Below are positions 46,601 to 57,800 of a DNA stretch of 64,000 nucleotides, in pieces. The translations under genes and the position numbers were made by a program. The notes under the pieces were generated by a model. The model had not been told where the DNA came from. It made no database searches and saw only the letters and a program-made list of their open reading frames with translations. Each line of letters begins with the position of its first letter. Position 1 is the stretch's first letter. The DNA comes from Dermanyssus gallinae (lineage: Eukaryota > Arthropoda > Arachnida > Mesostigmata > Dermanyssidae), in assembly GCA_003439945.1 (NCBI GenBank), contig QVRM01006051.1, forward strand, positions 180,214-244,213, given 5' to 3'.

Positions 46601-47444
46601 TGTTTCGCTCGCTCCCTGAGTCTGTTCCTACACACACACATACACACACATATATATATATATATATAATCTTCCTTCAGCACAGTTGCTTAACGGTTGG
46701 ATGTAAACGTCGTGTGCCGAATGCCGGACGACTTTCTCGGTTGCCGCGTATGCAGGACGCCAAGCTCTAGCGTAGATACGACGAGATCTGTGAGTTGACA
46801 AGCTGGCTGTGAGCCGCCGTACAGTTCATGTGGGCTACGAAAACATGTCCTGTGTGTGACATGGCAACATACGAGCACTGTTCCATCCAGTCCAGCGGCC
46901 GTTCGTAAGCTGCGGCTTGCCGCTACTGCCACAGGTAGAGGCGACGAGAGGTGCTGGCTATCCGTCTCGTTCAGTCCGAGAGCATCTGATGATGACTACT
47001 GGATGACGAACATTACATGGTGTTGGCGCGGCAAAGCGACCATGGCTGAGATGAACGCGATTTGCCTACGGCTGCTGCTTCTGCGGCTGCTGCTTCAGGT
47101 ACTGGTGTCGTCGCTGTCGCTGACGTTCATAGACTAATAATGACAATGCGGACGTCCAGCGACGCTCTGGTCGAGTTCATTCAACGGCTGCAGACAGCTT
47201 ACAACGACAGCAACAACAACAATAGCGACAGCAGCGACAACAACAACAACAACGGTAACAACAACGACAACAACAACGGCAGCAGCAAAGCATACCAACA
47301 ACGAAATAGCATCGTGGCGAGGTCGTCGACGACGACGACGACGACGATGATGATGATGATGAAGGCGAGAGACCAATACCGTCAGTCGTCACTTTTGTGC
47401 TTCGGCGTCGCTTCATCCATCGTGGTCGTTGATGGTGATTATGA

Positions 47445-47482
<38 letters not shown>

Positions 47483-47760
47483 CGGAGGGAGCGGCAGTCA
47501 CTGATATTGATGCTAATGCTACCCACCTACTACCACCACCTATGTATGTGTAATCATCATCGCCAGTACCGGCCGATAAAGCTGGGCGGCGAACCGGCGC
47601 GCATCGCCGCAGAAACAATGGACATCCGGACCCGGACAGCACAACCCAGTGAAGGAATCAACTCGCGCGCGCGCTCTCACTCTCTCTCTCCCCCTATCTC
47701 TTTGTTCTCCCTGTTACACACTTTCTCTCTCTCTCTCTGTGTGTGAGGCTCACTTTGGCC
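46601..47760. other. Low-complexity, GC-richer region with many short repeats
   Basis: CA and TA runs at 46630-46668; CTG/CTT-rich and AAC-rich stretches at 47065-47295; GAC/GAT triplets at 47325-47362; TA run at 47448-47480; CT-rich run at 47675-47745. Open frames on both strands owe their length to triplet repeats. I cannot support a gene, but such composition also occurs near arthropod promoters and untranslated exons. Confidence 0.45.
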
Positions 47761-48117
47761 GGGCACGGTGCCTATTTCTCCCTCTTTTCCTTTAATTTTT
47801 CTATCCTTCGTGGATCATAGCACAGGCGTGGTAGTCGTAGTGCGTCTAGTAGTTCATTGTGAGGTAGTTCACTGGTCGTGGCCCGCCATTTTCGACCACT
47901 TATTGCCATTACTTAGCAGTTGTCATTATGGCCAGCCCTTTTAAATGTAATAATAATAATAAAAGGCGACTTTCTGAGGCAGCTGCTTTCATTGGCAGTT
48001 TGCAGAGGAAACGCCGCGTCGATATTAGGTGCGATGGGCTGACGACAGCAAGAAAGAAACTATAAAATAATGAGGATACACATTCACACCTCACAACTGT
48101 ATTGCTCTAAGACATAT

Positions 48118-48190
48118 TAAATAAATAATAATAATAATAATATTAATAATAATTATAATAATTATTATTTTTTATTATTATTATTATTAG
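48118..48190. repeat. AAT/ATT inverted triplet tract
   Basis: AAT repeats run into ATT repeats, giving a tract that can fold on itself. Confidence 0.8.
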
Positions 48191-48636
48191 CAGGTGCCCA
48201 CAATATTCCACGGTTCTTTCTAGAGTTGATTAGAACGAAGCTCGTTGTCGTCGTTTGTGATGTTCTTTGTTCGCAGTTTACTACCTCTACGCGCTGTAAT
48301 GAAAAAATTAAAATAACAACACCACTTTAGGCTTTATTAAACGATGGACTTTAAATAATAAAAAAAAGTAAACTAATATATAGAACAGAATTTAAGGCAT
48401 TTTATTAACAAATAAAAATCTGGTATAGATACGCATATGTACGACGAGGTGCATAAATAAGTATTTTTTTTCCGTAAGGCACTTGCCCGTGTACGGATTT
48501 TTCATGTCATGGCTAAGTTTACTCCACTCCGGCATTTACCTTGTCTAAATTGGAAACCATCCAAACCAAGTGTCACGGATTGATGCGGTGATTAGGGTAG
48601 ATTGTTAGAAATATGCACACTGGCTTTCATTTGGCA

Positions 48637-49080
48637 CGTTTGCAATCATAATATTATAATAAACTATTAATAAACTGTATTGAAAATAAAAACCAGCCGT
48701 GTGCCCGCCTACCAAGACAGTAATCTGCAAATAAACGTTTAGTATACATTTTAGCTATTAAAGACTGCTGTTTAGCGTAATCGATTAGTATTCTGTATTT
48801 CTCCGTAGTGTGCGAAGTTGATTTAGATTTAAGACGCGCTTTACTAACGTTTTGCTACAACGTTTGCAATCATAATATTATAATAAACTATGTATTGAAA
48901 ATTAAAACCAGCCGTGTGCCCGCCTACCAAAACAGTAATCTGCAAATAAACGTTTAGTATACACTTTTAACTGTTAAAGACTGCTGTTTAGCGTAACCGA
49001 TTGATATTCTGTACTTTTTCCGTAGTGATGTGCGAAGTTAATTTAGATTTAAAACGCGCTTTACTAGCGTTTTGCTACAA
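48637..49080. repeat. Tandem duplication of about 220 bp
   Basis: Unit 1 (48637-48860) and unit 2 (48861-49080) both start CGTTTGCAATCATAATATTA and end TTTTGCTACAA. They differ by scattered substitutions and small indels. No coding content. Confidence 0.92.
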
Positions 49081-49444
49081 AATAGCTAGCTAGCTAGCGT
49101 TTCAGGGGGATACCGTTACGATATTCCACAATACGCAACGGCAAAACACAAGCCGTAAACAGAGCAGATAGGGTGCCTTTGTCACCTACCCATTATTACC
49201 CTCATGTTGTTCGAACAGTACATGCATACGTAGCATAGGTGATTTGCTTTACTCACGTCGGCTAAAGTCGAACACAGTCGATACTTGTCATGCTCGTGTC
49301 ATGATAATTTTTCAGCGACAGGAAGTGCAACTGGAGCCACTGACGTATCAGACCAACTTGACTGGCGTGGCACGACGATACCGCCCACTATAGTGTCTCC
49401 ACAACACTGCGACCGAGACTGGCAGCTCTACTCACCTGTCAACC

Positions 49445-49672
49445 GCACTGATTAGTTCGAAAACGGGCACTTTAAAAATGACCGCTAACACTATTTTCCA
49501 TTATTATTATTATTATCATTATTACGTCTACATATGAGCTTTAATTGTGACATTTTTGGGCACTGATTAGTTCGAAAACGGGCGCTTTAAAATTATCGCT
49601 AACACTATTTTCAACACTTATTATTATTATTAAAACGTTTGAATATGTACCTTGAATATGAATCTTTTTGGG
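49445..49672. repeat. Tandem duplication of about 115 bp containing ATT microsatellite
   Basis: Units 49445-49559 and 49560-49672 both start GCACTGATTAGTTCGAAAAC and end with CTTTTTGGG or ATTTTTGGG. The internal ATT run differs in length and position. Confidence 0.88.
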
Positions 49673-51395
49673 CTTCTCTTATTAGCTTCGTTATCGTTGC
49701 TTGGCCCGCGGAGCTCAAATTCAGTTAGTTGATACAATTTTATGCTGTAAAGGCAAAACACCCTCACCTGTGATAAAGGTTACTATAAATTATATGAGGT
49801 TTAGTCTAAAACAACTAGCTAGTAGTTAACTTTCGATTAACTTCTCTCAATTGTATAAGCCACGAAACACCCGACTATCGCTTTCATTCAGAAATATTTA
49901 AAGTAAACGCCAGAGTTTCGTTTACAGTGATATTACGTAGTACTACATTTGATACCACTCTTAACGCAGTCTAATTTATTCACATTTATTTGTAAATTTG
50001 AAACGGCATTGAAGCAAATGTCCAACCTGACATCGCGTTGCTGTAAAAAGTGCTGTTTGACAGCACACGATTCATCAACGTAATACGCACACACGTTGCA
50101 GTGATGACCCTTATGGGATCTGTGTCGGCAATTATGATTTCGACTATGAAGAGGAGAGAACATCTGCAACAATGAGGACTAGACATCTATGATGAAATGG
50201 ACAGCAAATACAGTGCTGTCATCCATTCAAGAAGCCCTGGACAAAAAGCAGTCTACACTGTTACTGCTCTGGACAAATGAGTCTTCAGTGGCAGGTTGTG
50301 GCAGGCAAACACTAACAATAAACTTACATGCGCATATGTAAATGTTATGAACTAAATTGAACAACGTCCATACAAGGTCACTCATGGTAAGTAATTAGCA
50401 AGAGAGCATTATAGCGCTTGAAAAATAATAGTAGTAGCGGTAGCACTCATTCCAATTGCTACTACTACTACTCCGACTATAATTGATAATAATTTGAATT
50501 ATTCGGTAATAGTCTAATAGTTGCCCGGCTTCTTGCTAGTACACTCGCGTTTTTCCAAGTCCATATAAAGGAACGCATCACATCCACCTCACAGACAAGA
50601 CTTAGAGGGTCTTAGGAGCGAGTTTGCTTTGTTTGCCGCTTGTTCGTACTGTGTTTTGCTGTACGTTGCCGCTAGAAATGCTCTAGTTTGCTTGCGTGGT
50701 TATTGCTGCAATCCGCTGCATCCCAGATCAGTCATCGAAATTGTGTAGGGCTCGCGAAAGGTAATGGCGCTCATTGATGCAATGGCCTCAGTGCCATTGC
50801 GGTTAGCAATAGCAACAGAACCGTAACTAGAACAACGACAACAACAACAACAGCTCAGTAGGCCAGCCGGTTAATTCGGACAAAGCTACGTGCCGCTATA
50901 TAACTAGTAGGTTAGTCAGGACATCGGCAAGACGCTTCCGCTTCATATGGCTTTGAACGCTGGGCCTGATCGGTGCTCGACTTCTGATATGAATGCGTTG
51001 GTCACAGTTCGATGCGTGTTGGCGCCGGTCGTTCCGATCATCCCGCTACTATCGAAGAGAGTGCCGGCAACGTTAGCTTACCGACAATTCGCGCCGTTCG
51101 GAACGTTCTGTCGGCCCAATTCGGCTCCTCTTGGATGATCCTCCTCATCACCATGACAGAAGCCCGTATGAGCAACCTCCCAAGCTAGAGCGGCATTGGT
51201 GGCGGCACTGACAGTAGTCAAAGTATTAGTCTGGTGCTAAAGTTCTCTCCGCTTTGGTACCCACTTTGGTTTCGGAGACTTGCAGCGCCCTCTAGAAAAT
51301 ATCAGCATGGGAAAGCATGATACGTATATATCACACAGGACGGCCATCGGTGCATCGGCTGGTAGGCCCGGCTTGAGCACCAAACAGCTTAAATC

Positions 51396-51398
<3 letters not shown>
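49673..51398. other. Unassigned sequence
   Basis: No exon or element recognised. A CAA run lies near 50837-50852. A Cys/His-rich minus-strand frame at 50172-49933 lacks any recognisable domain. Confidence 0.4.

Positions 51399-51448
<50 letters not shown>
51399..51448. repeat. (TA)n tract at the 5' junction of R2-like copy D
   Basis: A pure TA run of about 50 bases ends exactly at the first base of copy D. Confidence 0.88.
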
Positions 51449-51450
<2 letters not shown>

Positions 51451-51510
51451 CGAGCATTGCCAAGTATGCAAACGTTTGTAAATGATTAATAAATAATCAC
51501 AATATTTTCT
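51449..51510 (+). mobile_element. R2-like copy D: terminal 62 bp only, inside (TA)n
   Basis: It starts GGCGAGCATTGCC at the same base as copy C and ends ACAATATTTTCT, followed by TA (51511-51521). It is more diverged than C: the second hairpin has one arm altered (AATAATCAC in place of AATCATCAC). It is an older insertion by divergence. Confidence 0.8.
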
Positions 51511-51521
51511 ATATATATATC

Positions 51522-51859
51522 TAGATATGTGGGTGGGAATCCCTTCCGTCAACAGCTGTCCTGGAAGTAATACTCCAGAAAACGATTAGGGTATTGGGCA
51601 CCCTTTCCTGGTAGACACGGCCTAACCAGGGTTATATAAACCATTGTTTAACATCTGTTCCCAATGAGCATCGCTTGGTTTGGCTAAAGCTTTTTCTGAT
51701 GAGATGGCACTACTGGTCAGAGTAACTAGTTATCAATGCTAATGAAACCAATTTCCTAGCTTCTTCTTTATCGCCACGGCTACCGGCCTTACCTGGCTAC
51801 CTGCTACTCAGGACATAGAACATAGAGCTTTCGCCAACCGATAGGTTCCTTGGCTAGAG
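51522..51859. other. Unassigned sequence
   Basis: No supported feature. Confidence 0.35.
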
Positions 51860-52200
51860 CCGAGGCTTGTTATCCAGGAAAACATGAAATGGCATCCCAA
51901 TTTAGATTATATTAAATCCAAGTGCTATGCTGTAATATCTGCGCTGCGTAGAATTAAATTTATTGGCGTTCCCATAGAGGGCTTACTTCTGGTGTACACA
52001 GCCGTGTGCGTACTGATGCTATGCTATTGTTTTTCTGCCATTTTTCTGGGGTAGTGGCTATAATGGAGGGTGATACACTTAGAGCAATCTTTCTAGGAGA
52101 CGAAGGAATTCTGTTATTGATTTATTCAGTCGATTTAACCTACTCCCGGTGGAATATGCACGCTACCGCGACGAAGATGGGATGGTCGTAACTAGTGCAT
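51860..52200 (+). pseudogene. LINE RT C-terminal scrap
   Basis: The frame reads NMKWHPNLDYIKSKCYAVI then SALRRIKFIGVP and LLLVYTAVC. This is the post-palm segment of LINE reverse transcriptases (a 'W..HI.....K......ALRRI......L...Y' pattern). The rest is lost. Confidence 0.5.
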
Positions 52201-52239
52201 ACGAACGTCAAAGTTCAACTACATATAAGTGATGATTAT

Positions 52240-52312
52240 TTCAACCATTTTTATTTACCGAAAACTTAAGCGCTGTAAAGTGCAGTTCCGTGCATAAACC
52301 ACGATTAAACAA
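52240..52312 (-). mobile_element. Scrap homologous to the mariner 3' region at 22680-22745
   Basis: The minus strand runs GTGGTTTATGCACGG to TTTTCGGTAAATAAAAA, matching GTGGTTTATTCACAGG to TTCTCGGTAAATAAAAA at 22688-22740, with frames ending FSVNKN in both. It stops at a (TA)22 tract (52315-52358). Confidence 0.55.
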
Positions 52313-52313
52313 C

Positions 52314-52314
<1 letters not shown>

Positions 52315-52358
<44 letters not shown>
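52315..52358. repeat. (TA)22 microsatellite
   Basis: Pure alternating TA. Confidence 0.9.
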
Positions 52359-52362
<4 letters not shown>

Positions 52363-53409
52363 ACCGTAAGATGTCTAGTGACAGACGAATAATATTTTGT
52401 GTGTCTAACATTTCCGGAGAAGTTCCAAAAAATAGGCCACAAAAGTGCAAAAGCCAATAGCTTGGGGAGACCTAAATAGGCGATCTAAATATAAATATCC
52501 GAAGAATAATCTTTCAAAGCTCTCTGTAGAACTTGCCTAGGATCGGGGAGTTCGGGGAGGTCGCACACACACCGGAGGAGTCCGACCGTAATTGGCTAGA
52601 AATTATTCATTATTGAGGTAGAAGTGATCTTAGAAAACGCGGCAATACTATTATATAGTACGTCCAAATAAGTACCCAGAGATAACTGTGTTTATCTACT
52701 AAAAGCCTTTTTTCCTACATGCATAACAACCAATCGTCCAGTTGTGTTAAGCTCACCATACAAACGTTGTGATCGGTGTTCTTTTTCTAGTACGTTGATA
52801 GCTAACCAGCCGACTTTTCTAGGATGATTTCACTGTTAGTCTGCTGTTATTACTGTTTGATATTAAAAGTTTGGACGATGATAATCAGTGGTATTCTTGC
52901 GCGTTAAGATACTACAAAATGAGCGTAGACTCAACAAGAATACCGCAAACCGGACTTAACTTGAACGTCTACGTAATCAACTAGGCCTAACTGAACCATG
53001 AGTATAAAAAAACATTAACATAAAAGGCCTCCCTTGCGCACTTGTTCTGTAAAGACACGTGTCGAGAACATCCTGGCTGCGTGGTAAGGACGACCCCCTT
53101 AGATCGGTAAGATGAGCTTAGCCGCTAAAGAGCTTTTCGTGGTCCTTATCATGAAGAGGGATCCGATTTCAGCAGTTAATTACCTCCAGAACATTCTCTA
53201 AATAGGGAACTCTATTCTCATTTAGTTATATTCAATGTAACTTTATTAGGAAATAAAAGGTCGATTCTGACGAGAAACTTAGAATGAAATAATATTGTTT
53301 ACAACATCGGTGGATGCAATGTGTTTAGAATATTTCGAGGGCCCTCTCTTTAAATGATTCCTTCTGCAAAATGAAATATAATATTCCTTCTGCAAAATGA
53401 AATATAAAT
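52359..53409. other. Unassigned sequence
   Basis: Apart from a 26-bp tandem duplication (ATTCCTTCTGCAAAATGAAA unit) at 53357-53408, nothing recognised. Confidence 0.4.
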
Positions 53410-54420
53410 CAGGAGTCATAACAGGGTCAATCATGTGTCCCCTGCTTTGGAACAAATATTATAATCACTTCCTAAGACAGAAAGGTCTCTTACACGGAGT
53501 GGAGATAATTGCGTACGCTGATGACCTGGCCGTCGTAACTTAGGCAAGCTCTGTCAAAAATACACAAGCTGAGGGCGTGCCGGCAACAACTAATAATGTC
53601 GCTTACTAAGTAAATCGCACTATGCAGAGCGTCAATTTGGTTGCAAAACACCCTAAAAACAAAGACACGAAAAGCCCAAAGAACACGCAAAAAACAGCGG
53701 CGCTCAGATCCTGGAAGCCTACCGTGCGGTTACCACGAACGCAAATTGATACTGGCTTGTTCTCCAGCTTGGGACCTTAATGGAAACTGAAAAGCGAAGA
53801 ATGCAGGAAGATGATCCAGAGTCCAACAAAGAAGCAGAGAAGGAAAGAACGATGAGGTTGCGGCAGGAAAAGTGGGTCATCCTCACAAGCTCACTGGACA
53901 CTCACCTCGCCAGCTTACGCTGGACATAAAAAGTGCATGGACCGCCCGGCGGGGAAAATGAATGAGAAGAAACATGATAATCTTTTTGGAAGTACATATG
54001 CGGCACAGCATCAGCATGAAAGCTGAGCGAAAAAATGGTAACGACAGCGATGAAAGAAAAAGCCGATCCTGGCAGGCGTAAAAGAGGATTGCGATTACAA
54101 CGTCAAGAGATGTAATCAAGCGGGTTTGCAGGTTTGGGACACGCACGTCGAACCGGTGGGGTAAGCCCATGAGTGGCCTTATGCGCTGACTACTTTTCCG
54201 AATGATCCATAGTACTGCCTTATGTATACCTGGGCCATTGGAGAGTAAACCTTAAGAGGGAGGTGTGTTTAGGGAGGTGTTGGCGAACCAATATAAGGCG
54301 AGCAAACAGACGAATATCCAACCGCTGGAGTCGAGTTCTACACAGCTCGAGAGAGAAGCATGCCCGTCTCGTGGCACAATACGTAACTGCATTTGCTATC
54401 CGTTACCAGAAGTTTTGAAA
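53410..54420 (+). pseudogene. R1-clade retrotransposon remnant (copy R1-f) retaining the YADD box
   Basis: Frames read CPLLWNKYYNHFLRQKGL, then HGVEIIAYADDLAVV (about 53498-53540). The motif that is deleted from R1-b is therefore present here. An internal deletion then jumps to the IALCRASIWLQNTLKTKTRK region (about 53610-53670). The 3' UTR (about 54140-54415) matches that of R1-a and R1-b: CAGGTTTGGGACACGCACGT, AAGAGGGAGGTGTGTTTAGG and CCGCTGGAGTCGAGTTCTAC. Multiple stops. Confidence 0.7.
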
Positions 54421-55232
54421 AGCGATCCTGGTAATTCGCGTCGTTTACTTGTAAACTGAAACATTTGTTTGACTGCAAGGTCATCCACCCTGTGTAGGCA
54501 GGCCATGCGAAACGCTAACCCACAGGCCTGATAAGTCTACTGCAAACTTGCCTTAGGAATGTTATATCACAGGACAAGTTATATACAGCTTGCTCGAAAA
54601 TTATCGTTTTTAATAACAAGAAATCTAAGTGCCAAGTTAACTATTACAGACGACAGCATTCACAGGCGGGATCAATAGCAGTTGTCCTAAACTGTCTGAT
54701 TTATTACATCACCTTTCGATATTGTTGATTATATTACATTTCACGTATTCATTAATCAAGCATCTCAAGAAGATGTCAGCGACCTAACGCCCAGATAGCT
54801 GGCGATACCGAGAGGTGATGTAATAATAAATAAATAAACTGTCTGATTTGAGATAATACTATATTTTCAAATCGTCCTTGTACAGTACCTTGTTTGGCAA
54901 CGATAAGTTAATATTCGAAACGTGGATGAGAAACAGTATCGAATCGAGCGCAGAACCTTGACACGCGCCGAATGTACAATATCCTGAAGCTAGGAAAACA
55001 TTTACAACTTCGACGGCAAACAGTCAGTCACCAGAAACGACCCACCACAGGTACTTTAAGAGAGATAACCTAGTGGCAAACATAAATTTGTGCTTAATCC
55101 GTACGTGGCTGCGGGTCGCACAGGTTTTCTCTTCACGCGCACCATCTCACATACCTACACTGGCATATAGCGTAGCCAGACACTATATGGTTCTTCACGT
55201 ATTCTTGAGAGGAACAGATTAGTGAGTCTAAA
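54421..55232. other. Unassigned sequence
   Basis: No supported gene. A weak inverted repeat (AGGTGATGTAATA and its complement) spans about 54700-54825. Confidence 0.35.
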
Positions 55233-55350
55233 TCTACTCAAGTACTTACGCCCACCTGAACATCGCGAGTTACGGCGTAAATCACCTCTACTCAAGTACT
55301 TACGCCCACCTGAACATTGCGAGTTACCGCGTAAATCACTTCTACTCAAA
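55233..55350. repeat. 54-bp tandem repeat, about 2.2 units
   Basis: Units start at 55233, 55287 and 55341 with TCTACTCAA. The first two differ at three or so bases. The period is a multiple of three, so a minus-strand frame shows an 18-residue protein repeat (around CSGGRKYLSR), but there is no other sign of a gene. Confidence 0.88.
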
Positions 55351-55503
55351 GTGAAGTCCGCGTGTACTCCGTAGAAGCGTGAAAGAAGCTTCCAACTTAT
55401 AACAGCTGCTACCAATAATCTACCACCCAAGCTTTGCTACAAAGCAAACCACTAGTAAGATAGTAAACCACAATCTTTGTCTGGCCAGCCATCCTATACA
55501 TTC

Positions 55504-55507
<4 letters not shown>

Positions 55508-55535
<28 letters not shown>
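55508..55535. repeat. (TA)n microsatellite
   Basis: A TA run with no adjoining element that I recognise. Confidence 0.85.
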
Positions 55536-55539
<4 letters not shown>

Positions 55540-57800
55540 CTCCAACGTATTCACGCCGCACGCGACATGCTGCCAATCAAGCCTAGTATAGCTACCGCAT
55601 TACCCCATTGGACAGCCAATGACGAGCGATAGGAGGTTGCTATTTTGCGGAGAAGCGTCCATTCCTTGGGGCAGAGTCCCCTGAATGTCTCAAAACTTGT
55701 GGCACAACGATGAAGTCGTTGGCATGTAGTGCATCTTTGATTGTCTTGAGTCGTTCGGTTCTACGTGTCGCGGAGTCAGTGGCGACTCCGCTCTTCTATA
55801 GGTAAGAGACGACGAGGGTCTTCGTCGCGCTCCCGACAAGGATCTTTTTATACACATGTTAATTGTATCATTCATTTTATTTGAATACGCAATATGATAT
55901 TTCTTTGTTGTTATATCAGTATAACCTTGATATTTATAAATACACATTACATCTATCCTTGCTGCGTTTTATATTCGGTAACGATTCATGCATTTTGTAT
56001 TTGCGCTGATCAAAGCTAATCACGCAGCTCATCCTAGTACTAGCATGAACAGTTTGAGATAATCTATTACTGGTTTATAGTGCCTATTATATTTTGAACT
56101 ATTCATATGTGATAATCCTAATATCATTTCCGTATGTAGAATGGATATTTGTGTTTTAAATAAATTCATTTCAATACTCTTTATTTTATCTATTTGCTCA
56201 ACAAAGTCTAAGAAACAAGAATATTTACCGTGAAGTGATTCAAAATTAAACACCAATCCATTGTAACAGCACTATACCTCTAATGCAAAGATAGACTGAT
56301 TGAACATTGTGCTATTATTCCCTATCCTTCTCTAATTCATAAATTAGTGTCGGACTTAATGAAAATATCTAACGATACATGAAAACTATAATTGGCGTTT
56401 CTTTTGGCATCCTGTAAGTTTAATACATCTTAAGTAGGGCACAATTTGGTGTGTGGCTATTACGTGATACATACAGTATCATGTATGAATGCAAGGGGTG
56501 ACGAAATAAAGAAAAAAATGACTAAACAGCACAAAGAGGCCACCCACATTTAAGCAGAGCCTGCAGAATGAAGTGTCTTATAGACGCAGCACTACATGTA
56601 TTGTGCGTTCATCATATAATATTTTTGAATTAAATATATTTTAGGTTTTATTTTTTTCGTTTTGTAATTATGTTAGTAAAAACAAATAAAAACACTCTTT
56701 TCGCGTAGCCCCGTCGAATTATCTAAATATGACATTCACTACATGCTATCTTGTTTGAAACCAAAATCTAGTTAAACACTTAATAACATCCTTCTATATC
56801 ACTACAAGCCTTGCTTGTAGTTAGTATGTAAAAAACGTTTAGTTATCCGACTGAAACTTTAGGCATACTCGAACCAACCTAATATTAGTGTTGGTTGATA
56901 GGACACTCCTATATGCCGTCATGCCGTCCGCGGCGTTGCTTTTAGCCGGGCTATAGCGTGCTAATACTCGTTGGGAGAGTACATTCTAGTTAAAACGTTT
57001 TATACTTTGTGGACGTATTCTCGTCCTGACTGCGAAGGTTTTTTCGCCTCTGACGCCCATTTTAAACAATGAACTTGAATGCTCTCAGTCCAGCTTAAGC
57101 TTAGGCCACCGACTTGCTATGGCACTTATTAGGTATCACAACAATCAATATACTATTTCAACATTTCGTGAATCCTAAAGCTGTAACTTGTTCGAATGGT
57201 CTTTCAGAGATCGGTACACTATTAATCCGCAACCGAAACAAACATGCTATTCTATAGACAAGTTATGTACGAGGGAGTGTTTAACATGCATAACACAGGG
57301 CAGATTAGCTTAGCGAGAGAAAGCTCATGTGCCAGCGTTTCGTTTATATTAGATTAGTAGGGTGAATGATGTTTCTCCTACCAGAACGGAACACTTGGCA
57401 TCGTAACTATTATTTGAATACATGCTTGCGTCTACTCAATTATTAGTTTTCAAATATGTTAACGTTGCTTTTGTTAGCGATGCCAGGTTGTCAGTCTATT
57501 TCAGAGCCAGCATACACTTTGTACGGACTGAAAACCCTAACATTTCCCAATGCATGTAAGGTGTGGCACCGTTAGAAGAGGCAATGATTTACATTATACT
57601 CATTGTTTATTACTTACTATAAAAACCCAAGGTGGGCAATCCTTTCTTTGATACAGACCTAGCTAACACTGGTTGTAGCCCTGCCGCGACATCACTAAGT
57701 GCAGTACTGTATGTATAGCAGTAGGTGATCCTTTAAGGCCACGATCAATGTCCACCGGTCTACGAAGCGTGACTTCCAAGGCCAGTAATAGTGGCGCCCG
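55536..57800. other. Unassigned AT-rich sequence
   Basis: No exon or element supported. Confidence 0.4.

Noticed and set aside
47062..47553. 163-codon open frame with Asn, Thr and Met runs
   Set aside because: Made of triplet microsatellites and ends in a TA run. A nearby CAG-GTACTG could be a donor but there is no independent coding evidence.
49933..50172. Cys/His-rich minus-strand frame resembling a zinc finger
   Set aside because: The spacing matches no family I know and the frame is short.
53357..53408. 26-bp tandem duplication as a target-site duplication
   Set aside because: The two copies are adjacent with nothing between them, so it is a simple duplication.
55155..55430. Repeat protein gene on the minus strand
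   Set aside because: Open frame arises from a 54-bp minisatellite; no start context, splice sites or homology.
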